Below are positions 1 through 8,359 of a stretch of 40,079 bases of DNA, in pieces. Source of the stretch: Zygnema circumcarinatum (taxonomy: Eukaryota > Streptophyta > Zygnematophyceae > Zygnematales > Zygnemataceae); assembly GCA_037447605.1 (NCBI GenBank), contig CM074806.1, positions 1,196,757-1,236,835 of the forward strand, read 5' to 3'. The position numbers were made by a program, and so were the translations under genes. Below the pieces are notes generated by a model. It worked only from the letters and a program-made list of their open reading frames with translations, ran no database searches and had not been told where the DNA came from. Every line of letters begins with the position of its first letter. Position 1 is the stretch's first letter.

Positions 1-751
1 GAGTTTCAGTGTTGTTTAAATTTGATGTAGAATGAAATGTGGGCTTGGATTCAAAAGTATTGTCAACTGTGAGCAAAGGTTTTAGCAAACTATTAAGATT
101 CTGTGAAGCTTCACTGATTGCTTCTTGAGGGGTTAACGATCCGTTGGTCCATACTTCTAATACCAACATTTCTTGTCGTATGTCCCTTTCTCCTAAAGAG
201 TGAATACTATAATTAATATTCCGAACGGGTTTTAAAGCAGCGTCAAGTACAAATATGCCATTGGTTATAGGTATTTTTTTTTGCAAGGTACATGTTTTTG
301 TATTTTCAATAGTAATATGAATTTCTATTGACGTCGATGTTTCTATATTAGCAATGTACTGCGTACTATCCACTACTTTCACTGTTGGTGGTAACTGAAT
401 ATCTTCGGCGGTAACGATTCCAGGACCATTAAACAATATTATTCCTTTTTGTGTCTCCAAAATATCACTTTTCAGTACTATATCTTTTAGGTTCAATAGT
501 ATATCATGTATGGATTCTCGAATTCCTTTTAATGTAGAATATTCATGTGTAGCACCAACTACATAAGCAGAAGTAATACAAGTACTATGTACCTCTCCTA
601 ATAATGCCCTACGAATAGCTGTTCCGATTGTTATAGCTTGGCCGATAGACAAAGGATACACAACAAAACGTCCATAATGTAGTCGTAAATTTTGTATCTC
701 ATGGTTCAAACATTTGCATTTTGGTTCATTTGAGATGCGATGTAGGTTCAT
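1..751 (-). CDS. rpoA: Plastid-type RNA polymerase alpha subunit, 5' part (runs off the window)
   Basis: The reverse strand is open for 250 codons from the ATG at 751 to the window edge. It reads as the N-terminal domain of the plastid-encoded RNA polymerase alpha subunit, which dimerises and nucleates assembly of the bacterial-type plastid polymerase. Recognisable landmarks are LHYGRFVVYPL, the core helix AIRRALLGEVHSTCIT, HEYSTLKGIRESIHDILLNL, GPGIVTAEDIQLPPTV and EVWTNGSLTPQEAI. The C-terminal DNA-binding domain lies outside the window. The start is 26 bases after the stop of an rps11 fragment on the same strand, as in plastid operons, and the segment is AT-richer than the rest. No internal stop is seen. 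Because the adjoining DNA carries nuclear-type spliced exons, this is either a recent nuclear copy of plastid DNA or a chimeric assembly; as a nuclear copy it would not be expected to function. Confidence 0.9.
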   Translation of the reverse strand, partial: MNLHRISNEPKCKCLNHEIQNLRLHYGRFVVYPLSIGQAITIGTAIRRALLGEVHSTCITSAYVVGATHEYSTLKGIRESIHDILLNLKDIVLKSDILETQKGIILFNGPGIVTAEDIQLPPTVKVVDSTQYIANIETSTSIEIHITIENTKTCTLQKKIPITNGIFVLDAALKPVRNINYSIHSLGERDIRQEMLVLEVWTNGSLTPQEAISEASQNLNSLLKPLLTVDNTFESKPTFHSTSNLNNTET

Positions 752-777
752 GTGATGATGTTGATTGCCAAAGATAA

Positions 778-1000
778 TTATACACGTCGTTTCTTGGGAG
801 CTCTACAACCATTATGTGGCATTGGAGTTACGTCTCTAACAAAACTAAGTTGAATTCCACTATTTATAATAGCCCTAAGTGCTGTGTCTCTCCCCCTACC
901 TGGACCGCTTAGCATCACCTCTGCTTTTTCATTCCTTGATCAATAAGGGCGCGCAAAGCATTTTCTGCCGCAATTTGCGCAGCAGAATAGCTTAAAAGTG
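778..1000 (-). pseudogene. rps11: Ribosomal protein S11 (plastid) 3' fragment, frameshifted
   Basis: The reverse strand ends with the clear S11 C-terminus ([18 protein letters not shown], then [20 protein letters not shown] and a TAA at 778-780). Upstream, [20 protein letters not shown] is also S11, but in another frame. The shift falls at a run of five A (925-929 on the plus strand), where six would restore the frame. Beyond about 990 the similarity fades. Reading on in the same frame gives IRRSTFSFVRLSDDT near 1060-1100, which resembles the S11 N-terminal region, but in-frame stops lie between. S11 is a small-subunit ribosomal protein; this copy cannot make it. The order rps11 then rpoA matches the plastid cluster. 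A one-base homopolymer sequencing error could explain the frameshift, but not the decayed 5' half. Confidence 0.8.
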
Positions 1001-1103
1001 GATAAAAACAAAAGCGGCGAGCAAAACAGTACATTCAGCAATTCCACTACTACGTATCATCGCTGAGACGTACAAAAGAAAAGGTAGAGCGTCGAATATT
1101 TAC

Positions 1104-1379
1104 CTTCAGGGAAGAAAAATCCCAGTTTTTTTCACGAACATCCACGTGTTGAGCCATCTGTAAAAGAGCAAAAGGTCAGACTTTTGCAAAAATGCTTAAA
1201 ACAATATGACTGAAAAAGTGATAGCGATTCTCACCTCAGTTCCAACCAGAAGAACCTCCTTCCAAAGATTTTCCTACAGAAGTGAAGGGAGAAGTGTCAG
1301 GCATTTCTCCAATCTTCAATGACGATGCGTCAACACCAATAACGTTTTCCAAAAACTGCTTCACACGGAGTCTCAGGGC
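1104..1379 (-). CDS. 3' exons of an unidentified spliced nuclear gene, cut off at plastid-type DNA
   Basis: Two readings are possible. (A) A single last exon, 1379-1236, follows an acceptor (CACATTAG) and codes 47 residues, starting ALRLRVKQFLENVIGVDASS and ending KSLEGGSSGWN before TGA. (B) A spliced reading uses a pyrimidine-rich acceptor before 1273, an exon 1273-1235 (ENLWKEVLLVGTE), a consensus donor GAG/GTGAGA, an intron with a strong acceptor (TTTGCTCTTTTACAG), and an exon 1157-1104 (MAQHVDVREKNWDFSSLK) ending at a GTAAAT donor. In B the next exon would fall in rps11-like DNA, so the gene would be truncated there. The upstream exons are not apparent, and an in-frame stop lies close upstream. 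I do not recognise the protein. Splice-site quality argues for a real nuclear gene or a recent remnant of one. Confidence 0.4.
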
Positions 1380-1600
1380 CTAATGTGAGGCAGACGCAAT
1401 ACTCACCATATTTACATACTAAAAGTTTACCAGACTGACCCCGTACTCCCTTCTATTCCCTCTGCTTCCTTGCCTCCACTCGCCCTTCACTTTTCCCTCT
1501 CTCAGTTGCTCAGTCTTTTCTTTCCCCTCTTCCAAAAAACAAGCAGAAAAAGTGCCCCCCCGCCTCTCCCTGGCCCCTTTTATAGGTCCCCCTCCCCCTT

Positions 1601-1703
1601 CCTGCACTGGCTCGCCCCTTTACTTCCAAGCCTCCTCCATACAGAGCCGAGCTCCAACGGCCTCCTTGGAAGGGAGGACCGTTCGGGGGCGAGCCAGTGC
1701 AGG
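1601..1703. repeat. Inverted repeat, 18-bp perfect arms
   Basis: Bases 1601-1618 (CCTGCACTGGCTCGCCCC) are the exact reverse complement of 1686-1703. A second shorter pairing (CTTCCAAG near 1623 with CTTGGAAG near 1665) lies inside, so the 103-bp segment could fold into a bulged hairpin. It sits in gene-free DNA between 1380 and 2292. It could be a small fold-back element, a decayed hairpin transposon or a small-RNA precursor. Confidence 0.75.
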
Positions 1704-1833
1704 ACGAGTCGCCACGTAGACAGACGCAACAAAAACTCTGCCACGCGGCAAAACAGTATCGATGCAGCGACCGACAACTCAGGAACTCGCTCCACGTGGA
1801 GGCTGCGAGGGAGCCACGTGGAAGCTGCTGAGA

Positions 1834-1877
1834 GGCGATTGGCGACTAAAAATCAGGCGATTGGCGACTAAAAATCA
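1834..1877. repeat. 22-bp tandem duplication in a CACGTG-rich stretch
   Basis: Two perfect tandem copies of a 22-bp unit (beginning GGCGATTGGCGACTAAAAAT) occupy 1834-1855 and 1856-1877. The flanks (1785-1970) hold several CACGTG palindromes (CCACGTGGAG, CCACGTGGAA, GCCACGTGGA). These resemble the motifs of the fold-back cluster near 26.6-27.1 kb. The rest of 1380-2292 shows no supportable gene. Confidence 0.8.
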
Positions 1878-2292
1878 GTTTTCGCGTAGGCACACGTGAC
1901 AAAAGTTCACGACGAGACAAAACACTTTTACAACAGTTGAATAGTTCCAAAATCCGCGCCACGTGGAGGTTGTTGAGAGCCCGACTAGCAATTGAAAATC
2001 AAATTTTGGTGGGTCAAGATTGAAAATGTCTAAACGATACCGAAACAAACGGCAAACAAAATTTTTTTATTTAGGCCGAAGCGACCAATCACAGCGCGAC
2101 ATGGCGAGTTTCTGAAACGTCAAGTCCAGCCGCATAACAAGCCGTCGGGTTCCATGCAATCCCATGCAACCCAGCTCGCAACCACGCTTTACAGTGCAAC
2201 CATGGACTTTCCAACCAAAAAATAACGTCATCAGACCCATCCTGCATGCACGCATGCACCAAGAAGGGCAAGATCAACGACAGGTGGCATGA

Positions 2293-2365
2293 TTTGAGTG
2301 GAGGGATTCGAACCCTCAGCATTCGGTTAACAAAACCGCTGCTCTCCCAGTTGAGCTGCACTCAT
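2293..2365 (-). tRNA. tRNA-like cloverleaf, isotype unclear (UGU or GUU anticodon reading)
   Basis: Reading 2365 to 2293 gives a 73-base cloverleaf. It has a D arm GCTC-AACTGGGA-GAGC, a 5-base variable loop and a canonical T arm GAGGG-TTCGAAT-CCCTC. The acceptor stem pairs at six of seven positions, with an A-A mismatch at 1:72. The anticodon stem pairs as CGGT/ACCG around the loop TTTGTTA, which strictly gives UGU (Thr). That leaves an unusual U at position 37, and the loop also contains GTT (Asn). There is no intron. Internal A- and B-box sequences are intact. It may be a decayed nuclear tRNA, an organelle-derived tRNA or the head of a SINE; I cannot tell which. Confidence 0.6.
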
Positions 2366-2624
2366 CTTCATCTCCCATCCTCATCACAGACGTAACACGC
2401 TGACCGCCCCCACGCAAGCATCGTCTTCAAAACGAGGTACGAAAAAGTGCCAATGCGAAGGAAAGTAAACGAGCACGACGACGACGACCACACTTCAAGA
2501 AAAGAAGCAAAGCTCGAGAGAGCGCTCCTGCATTCTCGGCACAAATGCACGAATCCACAGAGAGCCATCTCCCATAGCCCCATCCCTCCATACCCCCATG
2601 CCATGCCGTGCCGCGCCCTGTCCT

Positions 2625-2912
2625 TCCCTCCCCTCCCCTGAGTCCCCTCTCCTCTCCCCTCCCCTCCCCTGAGTCCCCTCTCCTCTCCCCTCCCCTCCCC
2701 TCCCCTCACGTCCTCCTCCCCCTCCACTGACTCCCGCATCCTCGGCACACACCCCCCCCCACAGAGCGGCCCCATCCACACCCTCGTGCCGTGCCACGAC
2801 GCGCCGCGCCCTGCCCTGCCCGCGCCTCTCCCCTGCCATCCCCTGACTCCCCTCTCCCTCTCCCTCTCCCTCTCCCATCCCCCTGAGACCCCTCTCCCTT
2901 TCCCTCTCCCGG
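2625..2912. repeat. CT-rich low-complexity tract (CTCCC/CCTCCCCTGAGTC repeats)
   Basis: Imperfect short repeats of CCCCTCTCCTCTCC, CCCTGAGTCCCCTC and CCCTCTC fill this interval, strongly pyrimidine on the plus strand. The long reverse-strand open frames across it encode only Gly/Arg/Glu runs and are by-products of composition. The flanks 2366-2624 and 2913-3340 hold no gene I can support. At 3055-3200 there are short iterated units (CCGACATTTCC, AACAACAAC). Confidence 0.8.
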
Positions 2913-3602
2913 CGGCTGGACTCCTCTGGCGTGGACGGACGGCGCGCTGCCACGTCGAGCCCACTCAACAACTCGACGCGTGTCGTGCGCACGCGTGAGA
3001 CCGCCCGGCGCGCATCTCTGGCACTGTCCTTTCTGGCGGTGGGACCTCTGGGGCGGCCACCGACATTTACGGCTGGCAACGATATATTTGTCGTCAACGC
3101 GGAGACCAACATTTCCACCGACATTTCCAACACCGACATTTCCAACCACTTGAACAACAACAACTTCATGAACAGTAATTTGCGCAACAACAACAACAAC
3201 AGACTCTGAAAGCACTACTACTTAGAACGTGCCTGACTGTGTTGATGTTATCCTGGATTTTTCAGTGTAGCGCATAAGCGTCTTTCTTAAGAAGAGTGCA
3301 GACGAGCATCCGAAGTTTTGGCTAGAAAAAAAAAAAATTAGTCGTTCACGTTGACCGTCCATGAAGTTGTAAGCCAACTTGATGATTCTGTCGTAGATTT
3401 GAAAACCGTGGAGGATTTCCTTGTTCTTGTTTCAATTGTCCTTGCTAAGTTAAGGACGTTAAGTTGTGTCTGGAATTTAACGGTTTGGCCCTTTCATTAA
3501 GACCATCTTCTTCTCCAATGTTGCACTTCGTCAACAGGTTTCCTGTCGCTCTGTAGGATCGACAAAAAGCAAATAATCATTCGAATTAGAGTGTGATTTT
3601 AG

Positions 3603-4206
3603 CAAGCCCCTTGGATATATCTATTTTTGACCTAGTTTCACCTCGCGGATTAAATTCAACCACAACCGTCTCCCTTCCCTGCTCTGACAGTTGGACTTGT
3701 AAATTTCCAATTCTGCAGGGTACAGTTTTGCAATTCAGCAGATCCAACAGGCTGTAGTTCCTGCAAACCAACGAGAAGCAACTGTTAGTCCACAAAGAAT
3801 TGCTTATTTTCCAGTAAAAACTATTTCACGAGCATCTTCCTGGCTCATCTCAACTATGCTGCCAAAATTCGCTCTCTTAGATACGCAGTTATCCCCCCAA
3901 ACGCTTCTGACTCTGACCTGTTCCGAATGCTCCTTGATGTGATTGAACTTGGAAGACCATGGGCTGGAAGCTGAGCTGACTTCATTCCATTAGTTATTGC
4001 AGGCTTTGGCAGACGCTGCAGCAGCTGCTGAGCTGGATCCAACGATGTTTAAGGCATGGTACCGGAAAGGTGTGGCTTGTTCCAACCTGGGAAAGCCTTA
4101 CGATGCCATGGTTGCCATGAGGGCGGCAGTGAAGCTGGACCCTTCCAGCCATGAAGCAAACTCCCTCCTGGCGGAGGTACAATACAAAATGGGCAACCGA
4201 GCCTAA
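3603..4206 (+). CDS. TPR-domain protein, 3' exons only
   Basis: The last exon, 4003-4206, follows an acceptor (TTATTGCAG). It codes a textbook TPR pair, ALADAAAAAELDPTMFKAWY, then RKGVACSNLGKPYDAMVAMR and AAVKLDPSSHEA, ending MGNRA before TAA. Working upstream, exon 3815-3938 (after TTTTCCAG, donor GAT/GTGATT) and exon 3603-3753 (after GATTTTAG, donor CT/GTAGTT) join in phase. They read NYFTSIFLAHLNYAAKIRSL then YAVIPPNASDSDLFRMLLD straight into the TPR. TPR domains are helical scaffolds for protein contacts, often with Hsp90 or Hsp70. The 5' end is not found; an open stretch around 3343-3470 (HEVVSQLDDSVVDLKTVEDF) may be a further exon. The last exon is secure, the upstream ones are inferred. 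SGT1-like or SMYD-like TPR proteins are possible relatives. Confidence 0.55.
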
Positions 4207-6932
4207 ATATAAGCAGGTGCAATAATATGTATTCTGCTGATTGATATCAAACACGATGTACAGAAAAAGGCGAAGACGACAGTGAGTGCAGTTTCTCAAG
4301 CTCTGTACCAGCAGCTTTTGGGAGGTGCCTTCGGCTGATAGGCAGGTTGCTGCCATCTTGGTGACTTATCCAAAGGTTCTACTTCCAGCATGCTGCTGGT
4401 GAAGTTTCTTCTGCTGGAACTAAACTTTAATGGAAGTAGACAGTGTCGCTAGAAGGGAATTCAGAGTAATGTAGTTGAAAGAAATAAATTATATAGTTAA
4501 GTAAATATGAGATTTCAGGAGTACGGATTTCGGTTTGACATCAATAAGATACTTTTTGTTGGTTTAATAAGTTGCACTCGTTCGAAGTTATTGGAGGTGT
4601 CTCTTGATAACTTTTTCTACATTCAGTAATCTATAACGAATACATTATTATATTACTCGCAACCTGGTCATTTGGTGGGCTCATTGAAGCGCAGGTTCTG
4701 GTCATAAAATGATCCTCTTGACGACTACCATGGCAGAAATATCATGGTTTTGTTTTGAGCTCTAGATAAAATCTTGACAAAAAATAGGGAGATTTAGAGG
4801 GTCTTACGGTTAACGAAACACTTCACCCATACATCAACAATTAACACACCGTGGGGCTCCAAACGCTAATTGACGCAAGGGAGTGGAGAACAAAATCAAT
4901 TTAATAATAGCAAATCCAGTTTTACATTTCGATAAGAGCGCAAGCCAAAGCTATACAGGCTGAAGCAAATAAAGCAAATTTACAGGGCGTTTCTTCTTCA
5001 GAAGAAAGCTGCTTCTGTCGACAGCTCCTCAGGGCTCAATAAAACCGATCTCAAATTCTTAAATGACGTGGCCCCCACCAAGTCATCGCATGCGATTCGT
5101 ACTGCTCTGGGCACAGTTTACCTCAGAGGCCAGTGTCAATTGCGAGTGTTCCTCTGCTAAGCTGCCACATGCAGTCAATAAAAGCAACATGAGCTTCAGA
5201 ACAGGAGCACAGGGCATGTGCAATAAAGGCCAATAGATAACCAATGCCAATAAAGGCTTGGCTACCTCAAGGTCAGCAGCTGAACACAATCGCTTGACAG
5301 CTCAACCGTACATGTCAAGGACTCGAATCGCTTCAAGTTTAGATTAAATTTTCAGTTGGACAGCTGAACTGTTCACTGGTGACCAACAGTCCAAACCCGA
5401 GACAGCAGATTTCAGATATTTTCGAGGCAAATCAGGAGCAGGGCAGGCCTCAGCGTGTGTAACAAATGGTCTCAGCCTGAGAGTGCTCAGAGAAATCCGC
5501 AATTTGTCATCAATGGCCGCCAGTGAGCTGAAAAGCAGCAATTCCGACAAGACAGTTGACATACTAGACTATCAACTCCCGCAGCTAACGAAGGAATCCA
5601 AATGCCCATCCGTCCAACCTTATCAGCCCTCAAATAACAAAAAGAATAGCAAAAAGTACATCAGGATCAGGACGATCTCCGGCTTTGGAAAAGTGCTCAG
5701 TTGTTGCATCAAGAGTTCATTGGGCCTTTGCAGGCGCTCAAACAAGAGGTGTCAGAATAGTAGCGCATCATCACTGCACATTTCCCAGCAGCCAGCAGAA
5801 ATACAGGAGATGACACTGGAGACATTCATGAATGGTGATTGCACTTAAATTCAAGTCCACAAACTGTCTGTAAACAATAAGCAACACTCTTCAAGAAACT
5901 TGACCACAAAAGGGAATCAGGCTAAGTTGCTCCACTCACCCTCGACGATGCACTCCTTAGATCTTCCAAATTTTGCTTGAGACAAACGGCGAAGAATTCC
6001 GCACAGGTCCACTGAAGGCAGTCGAGCCATTAGGATGTGCCGAACTCTCAGTAGGCCACTTCAGGTCAAGTCTGACTCCACTTGTCCACTAGTGCTGCGC
6101 AGTGTCCATAGTATCCATAAGCTGTCCAATCCATACCTGCAAATCATAAGAGAAGAAAAATCATCAAGTTGAACATTCGAAACCTGGTGATGATCCAAAT
6201 GAACATAAGGGGATTAGACATCAAATATCCCAGCCCTGTAGGCCTTCAGAGCCACTCTGGCATGGGAAGGAAAGATAAGCTGCTTCGTTATCGCCCAGAA
6301 TTTCATACCCTCACGCCACTAAGCGTCAGGGTTCAGAGCTGGGTCAGAGGCAATATCACTTCCCTTGGAACTGGCACAAACATGAAGGTAGCAGACAAGA
6401 ATGGCTACCACAATAACAAATACACAAGCATCACTATCAGTCGTCAAAGGCAACTGCCTAATCATGGAGACAGTGAAAGGATGGACAATGCAAAAGATAT
6501 TGCATACCCAAACTCCTGAACTGGTACTTTGGTATGCCAATACAAAAACGAAGAAGAAACAAATGAAAATGAATGAAAATACAAATGAAGGAATGATGCA
6601 GGCAGATCTTTGCACAAAGCGGTAGATGTAGCAGCACAGCTCAGTGGCGGCTTTTAGTATGGTTCGATTCGTGCCAAGCAACTTCCTCACTGTCATTCGG
6701 AAGAGGGAGCTTGATATCATCACTGCTGTTACTGCCTTGGAGGCATGTGCTGCTCCTACTGGTGACAAGAAAGAATATGGCTTAAAGTCCATGCTGGAAA
6801 TTGAATGTGTCAGGCCACAGTATTCGACGTCACGCGCAGATAGTGCATCGGAGGGAATCCGAATGACTGTATTTCATCCTTCACTTCAAATTCGCCATCG
6901 TGGACAAGACTGCAGAGTCTACTAGAGTAGCT
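4207..6932. other. Long gene-poor stretch
   Basis: About 2.7 kb with scattered open frames on both strands (such as 5483-5848 plus and 6319-6792 minus). They have no domain signature, low-complexity composition and no coherent splice-site chain that I could build. It holds AT-rich DNA near 4440-4660 and unremarkable mixed sequence after that. It may include the 3' untranslated region of the small minus-strand gene ending at 6933. Confidence 0.5.
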
Positions 6933-7906
6933 TCACAATTGTGACGAGTTTGAGATTGTACAAAACACAGTCATCATATCAAAAGTTGGCTCAGACATCC
7001 AAGGAAGAGCCGCATCAGCTCTCAAGCCCGGCAAGGCGAAAGCTCTCGGTCGGCCACTGCGAATGTTTAGAGAAACAAAGCCATTAAAGTTTCTCATCAT
7101 AGCCAACTTCCGAAAGATTGCAGACGGTCACAATCATAATCCTCCTTCAAATATGAAGGAGCGAGCAAACATGCAAATGTGAATCAATTTGAGCCGAGTG
7201 GCAGAACTACGTAACGCAATCAGAGCTAAAATGAACCTCTCAGACTGAAGGTGCCAGTTGCTCAGCTCAGCGGGTACATCCACAGGCATGGCTCGCTTGC
7301 ACGAACCACATTTGGCTCTGTTGAGCTTGACTTATTCGCATAGTCATCATCACAATTTGGCACCTTCTTCATACAGACATGCAAATCTCAATTCAAGACC
7401 ATATCCGCCAAGGACAAAGATAAAAATCTGTCCTAGGACTTTGTCAACCAGTGAATCACCAGCCAGCCTCAGGACAACAAAACACTACAAAGGACGACAA
7501 GTAGAAAAAAAACGACACAATAGGGCGTCACCCTCCATCACGATCACCATCACGATTTCCATAGAATACAGGCCTTGGAAAATATAGCATCCACATACCT
7601 TGAAGGCTGTGAAACGGCACAAACACAGACGCTTTTTCACAGCCGTGCGTCATCTGACTGGTGCCTCCAGCTCCATCTTCAGATGCCGCTGTGAAGCCAC
7701 TGCATTACAAGCTCTGCCACCAACAACCACATCCCAAGATTTCAAAAACACTTCAGCAGACTTCAGAAGACTTTCAAACATGCACGATTGGCTGTATCGC
7801 ACACCGCAAAAGTGAAGAAACGCGGTGAATCCAGCAAAAGCGAGGACATCCTGACTGATGCGAGACAATACCTGCTCCATTTCACATCCACACGCCGCAC
7901 TTCCAT
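6933..7906 (-). CDS. Small four-exon protein with a CxxC motif, function unknown
   Basis: A chain of in-phase exons on the reverse strand: 7906-7872 (from the ATG; MEVRRVDVKWS), 7699-7599 (GFTAASEDGAGGTSQ...FVPFHSLQ), 7315-7237 (KCGSCKRAMPVDVPAELSNW HLQSE) and 7056-6933 (GRPRAFALPGLRADAALPW...NSSQL, TGA). The predicted length is 112 residues. Donors are GTATTG, GTATGT and GTTCAT, and every junction keeps phase. The ATG is the first one downstream of a TATA-like box, which supports the start. The third exon resembles the first half of a CW-type zinc finger (CxxC, basic, Pro, then Trp), but the later cysteines are absent, so metal binding is doubtful. The weak third donor and the lack of a known homologue keep this tentative. 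Confidence 0.4.
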
Positions 7907-8032
7907 CTCGAAGCGGCCCGGCCCGGCAGCCGCCTGAAAGCCGGCCGCCGCCTGAAGTTCGGCCGCCGCCAGGCCCCGAACCACCCCTGCAGGAAACAGG
8001 TCCGCAATTAGAAGACTGTTGGAGTGCGGACG

Positions 8033-8040
8033 CTTTATAT
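8033..8040 (-). promoter_or_regulatory. TATA-like box of the small minus-strand gene
   Basis: The reverse strand reads CATATAAAG here. A start about 30 bases downstream would give a 5' leader of roughly 100 bases whose first ATG is the one at 7906. The interval up to gatA (about 8330) is therefore a divergent promoter region shared by the two genes. No comparable TATA box is obvious on the gatA side. Confidence 0.4.
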
Positions 8041-8359
8041 GAACCGAGATGGCCCTGAACCCAGAGGGAGGCCCTTACAGCCTGCCGTTCCATACACCTG
8101 TTTGGTTCCCGTGTCACTGCGCTCTGTCCAGTAAAACTGCCGGACATAGATCCGGTGGAGCAGGAACGGTAAACTGCGAGCAGTGAGAGCCTTTCGATAA
8201 AGTCAAGAGGGGAGAGTGTGGCATGCGGGCAGCTCCCCTCTATGGCTGCCGCGGCCTCTGCCACTGCCTCTCCCTTTGCCTCTGCTGCAGCGGCGCCTCT
8301 CTAGTGGCGCGGAAGGCGGCTCTCCCATGTCTCCTCTCTGCGGCATCGGTGAAGCTCAC

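Noticed and set aside
2495-3199. 234-codon reverse-strand open frame
   Set aside because: It runs through the CT-rich low-complexity tract, and its product is Gly/Arg/Glu repeats with no domain.
3586-3795. Reverse-strand frame (LSEQGRETVVVEFNPRG) with an acceptor-like TTTGCAG
   Set aside because: It could be an exon, but the plus-strand reading joins in phase with the TPR exons; no partner exons were found on the reverse strand.
7650-8264. 204-codon reverse-strand open frame (starts with GTG)
   Set aside because: It ignores the splice sites that give the coherent small gene, has Gly/Ser low complexity and no domain.
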